64,000 bases of DNA from the NCBI RefSeq assembly GCF_004193775.1, contig NC_041021.1, forward strand, positions 38,203,718-38,267,717, read 5' to 3'. A model generated the notes under the pieces. It worked only from the letters and a program-made list of their open reading frames with translations. It ran no database searches and was not told where the DNA came from. The DNA comes from Glycine soja. Taxonomy: Eukaryota; Streptophyta; Magnoliopsida; Fabales; Fabaceae. Shown here in pieces: positions 38,440 to 50,000 of the stretch; the stretch's first letter is position 1, and every line of letters starts with the position of its first letter. The position numbers were made by a program, and so were the translations under genes.

Positions 38440-40250
38440 GCCCCGAAGAAAAAAGGCATAAGCTGCAAAGTGGGTTGAACCTCATGTGGAAACCATTAAA
38501 ACTATAAAACCTCCATTTTTATATCTTTTGGTTATATGTTATGCCTTGTTAGGGATGCATCTATGTATGTGGTAATGTAATGATGACCAAAAGGCATGCA
38601 CTTTTAATTAGTTGATTACTGCAATTACTGTGTCCTATGGCTAGATATTGGAATTATTTCACAATTTATTTGTTTTTCCCTCATCCTAATAATATGACAT
38701 CCATTTGGTAATTTCCTTGTTTGTAAGAAGCTTCTAGGTTTTCTTAAATACCCAGTCAAATTAAATTATTTTCTTTCTCACTCGTTCTCTTTTTTCAACT
38801 GAAGAAATGGGTCACGACTGAAAAAAAATAGTGGTTTATGGCGAAGACAAATGTTGAACCTCATGTGCAATTATTGACCACAAAAACTGTTGAAGTTTAC
38901 GAGGCAACAAAGAATGCAATTTCCCCCACTTAAGTAAGGCAAATCCTTATTATCAGGAATGAACCTCTTCAATTCATCCTTATGGTTTGTTTGTTGATTT
39001 TAAGGTATTCACTACTAGTTGACAAAAAGCTATAAAGTTCAACAAGCCATACATTGATCGAATTGTTATTGTAGCTAAACCTCGTGTTGATAAAGTACAA
39101 GTAGTTTTGAAGCCCCACACAAAGGATGTGTTATTTGTGTTTATAGAAAGTTTTTGAAATCAGCTACTACATATCATTGTCAGGTTTTAGACTTCATCTT
39201 CTTTTTGAGATATTGAAAAAATTATGCAAATCCTTATTGTATTTTCCATTATTCATTGTTGACATCAATGATTTTATTTTTTTTGTATTTTTTATTACAT
39301 TTATTCATGTTGCATTGTTGTCAGGTTTTAGTCTTTGTCTTTTGAAATTTATAGTTGCCCATTTGTGCAATTAGCTTAGGTTGTTTATAAAAGAGTAAAT
39401 ATAGTGAAAACCAACTTGATATTGTTGCAACACTAAATTTATATATTTATTAATTTTAGGGGGCAATATGAGTGTATGCTCATGACTACTACATGCTAAA
39501 ATTTCATACTCAATTTGGAGATCATAACATGATTTAGACATAATTGTGATGTTGCTTAAGACAAATTTGGTTAAAAGTGTTTCTGAAGTTCCCTTTCATT
39601 TATCATAGTGTGATTGTCATATATAGAACTAGGATTTTATTTTGTTGACTATATATTCACTAAATTTCATGTCAGTTATAGGACTTGGAATAACCTTTTC
39701 CTTCAATGCTAATGCATTAGTAAAAAGTCTTGTTAACTTTTCTAAGTATTGTTTAATGAAAACATGTTAAAAATTAGGTCTGGTATTGTATAAGGATAAA
39801 TTGCAACTTTTTGAGTATTGATTTTTTTTTTATTTCATGAAGGTCCAAGCTTCTGTCCAAGACACTGAAAAAGCACAAGCTTACTAGACCTATTGCTACT
39901 AAAGAGTTGGAATGATTTGTAGTATGCAATGAATAATTTTATGTGTCCTGATTAATACTACTAAAATTGGCAATGATCAGTTGATTTGGCAAGTATATTG
40001 TCAATTTTGCACTTTTTCAAGCCTCTACACTCTTGGTTTTACCTATTATTTTAGTGGCTAAAGTGTTTTCAGGACAATCTTTTAAATGTATTTTTCAAAA
40101 TCCATATGTTGATTCGTTTTTTGTTGATCTGTATGTCCTTTTGATATATGTGCATGTGTGATTGAAACTTATTACTAATATACTTTTTTTATTGTTTGCA
40201 GTAGCAAAAAAGTGAATAAACCTACTCGAAATAATCAAAGGATAAATGCT
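38440..40250 (+). pseudogene. Captured fragments of an At2g24420/At4g31340-like gene
   Basis: Five pieces in order read like the C-terminal part of this plant family (annotated DNA repair ATPase- or myosin-like; my recollection). They are: AKWVEPHVETIKT (38465-38503, after a splice acceptor-like TTTTAG); VEPHVQLLTTKTVEVYEA with NAISP (about 38850-38930), preceded by a stop and followed by a donor-like GTAAGG; KPYIDRIVIVAKPRVDKVQV then, one frame over, KFLKSATTYH (39020-39175); LKKHKLTRPIATKELE then TGA where the family has Trp (about 39868-39918); and SKKVNKPTRNNQ (40202-40240). Intron-like spacers remain, so genomic DNA was captured. Several frameshifts and stops rule out a functional protein. 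Confidence 0.7.
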
Positions 40251-43200
40251 AACTTATTTACATGTTTTCATGTTTGTTACAACAAAATAAATTCTTTGAG
40301 ATAATTCTGCACAAAGCTACCAGCAAAAGTGGACTAGTATATTCTTTTTCCTTATTTTTATTTCTTCCGTTTCTATTATAATGTAATCATTATTGTGAGT
40401 ATAATGTGGTATATTAAATTTCGGCAATGTGATGTACATATTGTGCAATGAATTACCACTATGGATAAGTCTATACATAAAATTTTAGGGGCCAAAAAAT
40501 GCGGTTTTACCAATTGTGTTGTTGCAATGCTACTACAAAGGTAGTCATGTCTGCTGCTCCAATGAATTTAACTCCTACTAATCTAAAGTTGATTGGAAAA
40601 TGCCCTGCCATACTTGATTCCTTTCCATATCCTTTATTTTTTAGGTAGTTCTCGTATAAGTTATTAACATTATGCTTGCCACATTCAATTCAAGGTCTAA
40701 TTCATTTTGTTTTTCTTTCTACATGTGTGGGCATTTGTTACTCTTTTTGTGTCATTTACAATATGCACTGCTAGGTAAATCTGCACTACAAGAAAAATGA
40801 TATATAGCTACACACACTTTTACCACCAACTAGTTGACTTGCAAATTTTTACAAGATGTTTTAATCAATTTTTTATTCTCTATACTTATTTTCTATTTCT
40901 TATTCTATTCTTCTTCTTTTCTTTGAAGATTTTGAAGTTGGCACCAAAGGAAAGTGATTCAGATTTTTATATTTGTTAGTTTGTTACTTGTACATAATAA
41001 TAAGACAAATTATAGTTTCTTTCTTAAAGGCACTTCAAATTTACTATTGTATTCAAATAGGATATCTTATGCACAATAAAAATTCATAATGTACAATATC
41101 TTTGAGTTGTAGTTTTACATGAACAAGAATAGAGATTAGTTGTAAAAGACTAATCAAGGGTCAAACTGTTGATTTTTTTAATAATCAAGTTTCTTATTTC
41201 TTCTATAGGAAAATGTGAACCTTCATGAGAATAATATTGGGCACTAGATTTTACCTGCTAAGGTAATAATATTGGGTACTTTGCTTTTTCATTGGATTGG
41301 AAGTATAATAATTAAGTTTGATGCATGATCAAATTTATCATTGATTCTTTATTGCCATTTTGAAAGTCAGGTCCCCATTCTAGTTGTTATGATATTAAGA
41401 CCAACATTCTAAAAAAAAAGATAGTGAAATTAAACATATATACTGTGAGTGTGACATGTAATTGTAAGTATAAAGACTTGAAGTTAGCCTACTGGAGGAT
41501 ACTAATGAGGAGAGAGCAAACAAATGGAAGCACCACATTCAAAGGATGCTCAAAGTTTAGTTGAATTTTGAAATGTAAAAATAATGCATTGACCAATGTT
41601 TGACTATGTTTCATATTGTACATGTCATTTACAACATATTTATTGATATTAATTAATTTATAATTTGGTTTTGACTGCCTAAAGTTGTTTATTGTATTTG
41701 TTTTTTGTCTGGATTGCATGAATTTGTTTATTATAGGTTGGGTTGATTATAAAACAAAATAAATATTTTAAAAAAATTACAAAATATGACAGTTTCAGGA
41801 CAATCGTCATAGAAAACTCCATATTCTACAATGATTTTGTAGAAAATCGTTATTGATGTTGAGTTTTCTATGACAGTTTTTTTTTTATAAAAAAAACCAT
41901 CATAAAACTATATGTAATTTTTTCTTTTTTGCATAACGCAACATATTTTGTGACAAGTTTTAAAACCATCATTGAAAGCAGTTCATATTCAATTATAATA
42001 AATATTACCTTATTTGTAGTAGTAAAAAAAATATAATTAGCAAACCTTAATTGTTATTAATGTACAAGACACTTGAAAAAATATTAATAAAAAATCTCAC
42101 AACAACAATGACAATACCATCAACCTTATCTCACAATAACCCACATGTTATCCCTGACATCACAATAACAAATAAAAAACAATAAACCCTAGAAAGATAG
42201 TAAACCCATGTGCATCCATTACAAATGACCTATTGTTACATAAAAACCTACAAATAGAGACACATTTATGCCATGCTTCACCCACGACATCACACTTCAT
42301 TTTTAAGTGACAACAAATTATGTATAAGTACCCAAGGTTCAAACCAAAAAAATTGTTGTAATGAAGATTTCTCACTTGTTTGAGGTGTTTCTCAAACTCT
42401 TCATCCTTTTAAAGGATCACAACCTAAGTACAAATCTCAACTACTTTCTAAAACAAATCCCTTTGAATTGAGTAGTATGTTGATCAAGTCAATATACACA
42501 TTCATAACAATTTTAACTTTAAAAAAATTAATGTTTAACCAATAACAATAGAAAACATATGGCATCCTATCCTATTCGACATCTAAATGACAATCAGGTG
42601 GACACAACTTGTATAATCACTTACCAAATGTGAGTTAAGTCCAATGACAATTTTGATGATAAAAAATTGACGAGACTAAAACTAGACATTAAAATTTTAG
42701 AGAAACTATAAATTGGATTTAAAATTTTGAAAGGGATGAAAAACTTAAATAAAACTTAATTATATGTTGTAATTTAAAAGAAAAAAAGTACACATAACTC
42801 ACATTGAGAATCCTAATTTTTCTTAGTTATCATTCTTATTGTGAGATAAGAGTTATTTAAGGATGCACCATATAATTAAAGGTTATTTAAGGATCCTTAA
42901 AATTTACATTATTAAAAAAATGCAATTCTTATTACTATGCAAATAATATTTCATTTTTTTTCTATACAAATTTAAATTATTGTAATAAATATTTTATAAT
43001 TATTGTCTTTAAGAATTTCTTTTACTGGACTCGATATATATTACATTTATCTTTTTTACTTTGTTATATAATATTTAAACACTAAATAAGAGAAAAAAAT
43101 GAGTAGTATTTAATAAAAAATATTTATTAGATTAAAAATATAAAAAATCACAGATACTTTAAATTTGAGTAATTGGAATATTTAATGTTTAAGTATTATA

Positions 43201-43521
43201 ATTAATCATTTTTCTGGTACAATAATGATAAAGAAATTTAAACTTATAATTATACAAATTATTTAATGTTTTCATTACTTAATCATGGGTATTTTTGTAA
43301 ACGAAATCTTTTTCCATTATTAGGAATTATGTTTCTTGGAATTATATTTCTCAAAAACCATGTTTCTTAGGAATGCCATAAATATGTTTAATATATCTAA
43401 AATATGTTCAGGAATGAGATACACCCCTTCTCATACTTAATTAAAAAATTATTAAGAACGTTAAACTTTTAGGAATAATTTTTAAAATATGCATATCAAA
43501 CATAGGAATAACTTAACATTT

Positions 43522-43591
43522 TCAACCTAAAATTTATGAGAAACTTAAGAAAAAGCTCAACCTAAAATTTATGAGAAACTTAAGAAAAAAA
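43522..43591. repeat. Two-copy 35-bp tandem repeat
   Basis: The unit beginning TCAACCTAAAATTTATGAG occurs at 43522 and again at 43557. Confidence 0.85.
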
Positions 43592-45382
43592 ACTTAATCT
43601 TAGTGACCAATGTAAAAAAAGTAGAGACTTGAATATTTTTTAATTCTTGTAAAATGGCGTTTTAGTTTTAGTCCTTTTTTTTTCATCTTCTAAATTTTGA
43701 AATCAATATTTTTGGTTCATGTAAAATGAGTAAATTTTAATCATAGTCTTTGTGTAAAGTTCTTTGATTTTTATCCTTAAAACATATCAAATCACTATTG
43801 ACGGCGCATAACATTTATTTCAATAAAGAAATAATATTTATTTTATGGAGTTAGCAATTTCCTTGAAAGTGTTACATGCAGACATGGTACGCTGACATTA
43901 ACGAGTGTAATATGAAATATACATTTGATTTTTGAGGCCTAAAAAGAAAATGTTAAAGGGATATTTTTTTATAAAAATTTTAAAGAGACTTAGTATATTT
44001 TATAAAATATCAATTTTTATATTAATTTTTTAACTTTTTTAACTGCAAAATCATTTATGAGAGTTTTATAATCAAGCAATTTTAATACTTCACTTTCAAG
44101 GAATTCTCATTATTCTTTATAAATATTAGTAAAAATATGAAATAAAAAACAATATTTTCTCAAAATAATTCAGAAGGGTCATTGACCTATATATGTTATA
44201 GTCAGAGTCGTATATAGAGATTATAAGACTTAAAATAAAATTTACTTCAAATTTTAATTTAATACACTTTGCTAATTTTTTTAAAAAAAATTGTGAGTTG
44301 CTATTTTAAATATTATTCAAATTTCAAATTGACTCAATTAAAGATTTAAATTAATTTATGTATGCAAGATATCAACATGAAATAAAATTTTAACTAAATG
44401 TGTGATCTTATAATCAATATTTTTCACCAAAATATCTTTTTTTATATATCAACCATAGACATTAAATTTAAAATTTATACTAATTTCAATAGATTTTTTT
44501 AGGTGAAGGAGAGGTTAAATATAAAATAGATATAAAATAAATTTTTTTAACATTTTGAAATAAAATTAAAATTTTAGATAAATGATTTACGATGACCATT
44601 ACATTCATAACTTAAGATTATATAGTCTTATTAATGAAAAAATGATTACAAGTAATAAATCATATCTTAACAAAATCAAACAAATTAAAGTAACAATTAT
44701 ATGTTAGCAAAATGATTACAAATAATAAATCATATATTAACAAAATGACTATTATCTACCGATTACTCCACTAATTTAGCATCAATTATTCACTTTAAAA
44801 ATTCACTTCAAGTCTTTGAAAGTATGCAAAGATAGCAAGAAAAAGAGAGAAAAGATGATAGAACTAAACAAATTAAAGTAACAATTATATGTATACAATT
44901 TTAAAATATTTGATCCGTTATAACTTAGAAGTAAAAATCAAACATATAATTTTAATTAGTTTTATTCTTTCCATTACAATTTTATAAGCACTTAAAATAA
45001 GTAAATTTGTCTTTTGATTTCTTAATTTAGGAGGTAATAGTGCATGTATCTTAGGGGGGGGGGGAAACAATTCTTAAGTTAGACTTTGTTTATTTTTCAA
45101 CCGATAGTTTGTTTCTTTTTCTCTCTTACAATGAATCATGGATTACAAAAAAAATCTGAAACAAGCCAATTAATAATTATTATAATAATCAATTATACAA
45201 TGATACATGTTATTCCAATTATAATCACTATCAATGCTAATAATAATCTGCAAGCAATCCCTTTTTTTTGGGTGTGTAACAATTAGCTACGATTCTAATT
45301 CGAAAGAGAGATTATAATATTACATTTTTTTTTTCTGAGTAGACTGTAATATTACATAGTAACTAGTATATTGAAAAAAGAA

Positions 45383-45432
45383 CGGGGGCCTAAGGCTATG
45401 GCCTAACTGGCCTCACGTTGTACACGGCCCTC
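45383..45432 (-). mobile_element. Possible hAT-like transposon end
   Basis: A GC-rich island in AT-rich DNA reads on the minus strand as GAGGGCCGTGTACAACGTG followed by AGGCC..TTAGGCCCCCG, similar to ends of plant hAT elements that begin CAGGGCCG. A weak partner, CAGAGTCGTATATAG, lies near 44203. No 8-bp target duplication links them. Confidence 0.25.
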
Positions 45433-46990
45433 GTGACAATGATGATCAATTTATATTTTTTAGAGATGAAAATAAAAGAACAAATTTTACGATAAACATA
45501 ATTAAAAGTCACTCATTTTGTAAAAACTAGAAATATATTTAAACTACAGTAAAAAATAAAAGAAATATATTTAAACAAAGAAAAAAGACTATGTTAATAA
45601 CTTCTTAACTAATATTTTTAGCACATTCATGAGTAGGACTTTATTTTTCTATATCATAGAATATTAATCTAGATAAATAATTAATATTTACATTGTAATT
45701 TTTAAGATTTTTAAAAACTAATATTTTTATTATATATGTTTTATAATCTATAGAAGTAAATATTGAATTTAAGTAAAAAATTATTATATTCACGAATAAT
45801 ACTCGTATTTTTTTATATTATTAAATATTAATGCATACAATAATTAATTTCTACTTTTTAATTTTTAGGAAATAATTAAATAATAATCAATTTTTATTAA
45901 ATATTTTCATTATTTATAAAATTAATATGTTGAATTTAAATAGTATTTTTTTTAGGACATTCATGAATAGAACTCTTATTTTTACTTTGTAAATTGTAAA
46001 TATTAATTTATACAAATCATTATTTTTACTTAATACTTTTTAAGGACATAAATTAAATAATATTTAATATATTCTTTATTAGAGTTTTAAAATTATTTAT
46101 ACAAGAAAAATATTGCTTGTCCAATATCATAAAACTTTTAACTTCATTAAATACTCAAGATGAAAATTATTCATTATTTGAAGGCAAACAAAAATGAATA
46201 TTTTTCTTTCAGCAGATCTATTTCATACTCAACATGAAAATTATTTATTATTTTTATTAAAGTAAAAAAAAACCACAAATAGTATTCTCGATTCATCATT
46301 GCAATGGAAATTACACCTTTGAGATTTTTTGAGAGTAAAATATTTGCCTTCAAAAGTCTTCCCCGTGTTTAAAATTTATGCCCCTAAGATGTAACTAAAC
46401 TTTTAAAAAGATGGTAAAAATGTTGGAAGTAGAGTTTGAATCCTTGACACCTTCCTTTCCCATAACCAACAAAGTTACAAAGAAATATTATTAAAATTAG
46501 GAACCAAGTTGAGTTATTTTATTAAAATTTAAGGGACCACATTAATTTATAGTTTATAAGATTAGAAACCAATGTTCCATTTCTGTTATTATAGGACTTA
46601 ATTTCACCATCTATAGTAATTTTAAAAATTAATATGATCGATAATATTAGAAATTATTTAGACACTATTAATTTTAAAGACAAATTTAATCTATTTTTAC
46701 AATTTAGAAGGCTAATTTGACAATTCAATGAATTATTTCATTTTTTTAAAACTAAATATTTTCACAATCAAAAGTTAATAGACTCTACCGCAAATATAAA
46801 AATCATTTAAGTGTACACACGACAGGAGTAATCATGTTAACTTTTGAACAAACATTGGTGACGTTTGCGAAGGAATAATAATATTATCATCCCGTTGTAT
46901 CCGACGTGCCTATGTGGTGAGAAAGAAAGAAAGAGACAAATCCGTGTAATTAAATAAACAAAGCACTTGGTTTGTTATTTTCATTACATC

Positions 46991-46999
46991 ACGTCACGT
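46991..46999. promoter_or_regulatory. Double ACGT core upstream of ACR11
   Basis: ACGTCACGT, two overlapping ACGT cores typical of bZIP sites, lies about 65 bp upstream of the ATG. It could be in the promoter or the leader. Confidence 0.35.
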
Positions 47000-47061
47000 A
47001 ACAATACTAATATACACGCCCGCACCTCTCTCACAAGTCTCACCAACTTCCACTCTCATCA

Positions 47062-50000
47062 ATGACTCTCACCAATGCTTTCCTCGCTCCTTCCTTCGCC
47101 GTTCACGGTGGTAGGGTTTCCGATCCGCGCTCCATTCCTCTTTTCTCTCTTCCCTCCAACGCCTTCTTCCGCTCCCCAACCTCCCTCTCCAGGGACAAGT
47201 GAGAATTCGTCTTCGTCTTCGCCGTACTTTCCTTTTTTAGTTAGTTCTTGAGATCGGAGCGATTTATTGGAGTCAATTATTACGATGTTGTCTGTTATTC
47301 CTTTGCGATTCGAGTCGAGTTTAGTATGGATAAATGAACTAAGACGGAAGTGATGGAACGAGAATGTAACACATGTTCGCTGGGGATGGAATTAAATCAG
47401 AAGAGTGGCACTGATTATCTTGAAAGGAATGAGTAGAAACTAGAAAACGAATATTATTATTAATTGATTTTTGTTTTGCAAATTTTAATTGTATTTTTGT
47501 TGGAATTTCGTAAAATTTCATTGAAGTCAATTCTCAGAGGAACAAAAATTTGAGGGGAAACGGATTCTTATGGAACCAGTATTTTATTTGTGAGCTTATG
47601 TTGTTTATGGATTCAGTCACTCCTGTGCCGTTTTCTGGATATTTTGGTTGACCTTACTTCTGTGTTTTTTTTATGGATCGGCAAATGCTAGTTGTTAGTA
47701 TTGTTAGGCTTTGTTAGTGGGGGATTCCAACCCAGGACCTCTCTCCCCTTCCCTTCTCCCTTCACCACTAGACCAATCTTATATTTCCACCTTACTTCTG
47801 TTGTGTTTAAATGCAGTGTAAGTGATTCAGAGTGAGCAAATGTACTAGTTTATTCAAGTGTCTGACTGATAGTTAAAGTTGCATGCTTTCATCCTTCGTT
47901 CTCACAGCTCTTTATCTTTCCAATTATTGATCTAATTTTATGTTTGTTTTCGGATGTTTTGGAAGAATTTGTGTGTCAACTTCTTCCAACCACCTTGTCA
48001 ATGCCCCCTTTTCAAATTCATATGCAGCTTTCAATTTGTGCTGTGTCAAATCCTGGGCTAAATAGTAAAGCTTCAGTGGCTCCAAAGTAGTCAACTTGAT
48101 GCATCATTGTGATTGATGCTATCCCTTATTCATTTCATTTGCATATACTGAAAAAAATAGATGGGATTATTTGAGCAAGTCAAAGCTATTAATTCTGTTG
48201 TACCTGGGATGGAGGGGGAAGCAGGGGCCTTGGTCCCCCAAGCCATTACAAATGTGCATGTATTAAACATATATAATTGTGATAATGCTCTGCTAGTTCA
48301 GTGGTAACTGCAAACCTTAAAGCTATGTATCAATTAATCCTTTCAGGAATCTTTCTCATATTTAAGGACCTCTCTATTAGTACCAATGTTTAGTTAGGAA
48401 TAGTCCATTTCTCTCCTGCTTTGAAAACCCTTAAGCTTGAAGCTTCAGCATTCCTGCTATGGATAAACTTTGCCTATTTAGTTTTTGTTATTGTTTTTTA
48501 CTTCTTATGTATCCCTTGGTACCTTGGAATCTTGTCTCCTTTCTCTTTTTGGGTCTGTACTCTGTATGGCCTTGATCCCATATATGGTTTAGACCAGAAT
48601 ATGTTTGGTGGTGCAGGTCTGTTGAGTCAATAAAGGTTGGTTCAGCCACTGTCATTGATCAGATTTATGTTCTAGTTTCTGAACACAACTGGAACTTTAA
48701 TATTCTTTAATGTAGTCACCATGGTGTGTATCTATATCACTTGTCTCTTACTACTGGTTGAAATTTTGCAGGAACATTCTATATGCTTCTGCTTATGATT
48801 TGAATGCAGTTGGTTCAGCTTCACTGGTCAGTGATGTGTTTCTTGCCACCATATCATTCACGTCTACCATTTTTTTTTACAGTTGAAAAATAGGAGTGAT
48901 AAACATTGATTTATTATTTGGGATTTACAATCTTTGCTATTATCCATAAATTGCAAAATTTGATGGATGAGGGATTGAATTGCAAAAAAACAAAAAAGGA
49001 TTTTTGAGGGACTAAATTGGAGGAGAAAAAATAGTTTGGGATTAAATAGGGTTTTCACAACTTTATAGTACACAGTGCCTTCTATTTCATTCTAGAAGAT
49101 ATTTTTGTTGGCATCTTTTTTCCTCTTCTTCCTTTTTCTATGAAATATTTTTCTTTGCTAGCAGGCTGAATGGAGCTACCTAATACATGTTGAAGAACCA
49201 TGACTAAATTCCTATAATTTCCTTTCCTTCCCCCTTGCATCTTCTGATATTTTTCTCCTTGTTGCTGAAACTTTTTAACAATTTGAAATTTGAGTGTGAT
49301 ACTTTTAAAAAAAAATTATAGCTTCTTTTAGATGGTTTTGAGCAGTTAACTATATCTGATGAGGATTTTTACTTGAATCCCTGAGGATTTTGGTATAGAT
49401 GATGCAGCTCACCTATTATAATGTCCAAGAGGAATAAAAAGAAAACCCAGCTTGGCTTGAAGGGCTGCTGCACAAGATTCTGTCTTTCTTGTTGTCTTCC
49501 TGTTATCAATCCTTCAATCAGTTGACCTTTGTTGGTCATAATCTTGTGATGATCATGTTTTGTCTCAAACTTTTTATGTTATTGAGAATGTGATATGCAG
49601 GTCTGCAGCAGTTTGTTTCTTTTCTTTTTCTTTTTTTTAAGAATTCCCTTCAATGTGGATTTTTAATATCTACTGGACTTGATGTCCTGCTGCACTAGAG
49701 TACAGCTTATATTTTGCATCCCTAACTCCTGTGTATTTTACAAGTCAATCTTGTATTATATTCACCTATTGTTGGTGGTGTGTTTTTGCTGGTCTAAGAT
49801 AGTGGCTGCTATAATTGACAAATGTATTTGCCACCAATCTGGGCTTTTGTTAATTATTCATTAAATATGCCCTCTGGATTTTGTATGCCGTGCTTTTATG
49901 TACATATATTTTTGTAATGTTTGAATGGTTAATTCTTGCTGTGCAGCAATCTGGTGACAATCCTGATAGTCTTCCTATGCCAATAGTTCTAATAGATCAA

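Larger units (their letters stand above)
37729..42023. mobile_element. Non-autonomous CACTA element with captured gene fragments
   Basis: The left end is CACTACTACAAA and the right end TTTGTAGTAGT, an inverted pair of the CACTA (En/Spm) type; the outermost base at the right has changed from G to A. Inside both ends are subterminal motifs of the AAAACCGTC / GACAGTTTTT kind in both orientations, as in legume CACTA elements. Flanks are A-rich, so a 3-bp duplication (AAA) is possible but not informative. No transposase is seen in about 4.3 kb. The interior carries decayed exons of host genes (38111-38347 and 38440-40250), making it a gene-capturing (Pack-type) element. A second CACTACAAGAAAAATG at 40784 may be the end of a nested or chimeric copy. 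Confidence 0.75.
42024..47061. other. AT-rich gene desert
   Basis: About 5 kb without a supported gene. It contains short direct repeats (43522-43591; AAACAAATTAAAGTAACAAT near 44679 and 44872), an 11-base G run near 45054, and a possible hAT end near 45383-45432. The final few hundred bases are the ACR11 promoter. Confidence 0.6.

Noticed and set aside
38840..39920. Functional gene in the CACTA interior
   Set aside because: Conserved segments are broken by stops and frameshifts; no continuous spliced frame can be built.
45054..45064. G-quadruplex or regulatory signal at the 11-G run
   Set aside because: A single homopolymer in AT-rich DNA; no G-tract pattern, likely simple sequence.
47722..47775. 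A and B boxes on the minus strand as a tRNA gene
   Set aside because: Spacing and the intervening purine-rich run do not fold as a tRNA; the A tail and 13-bp duplication show a SINE.
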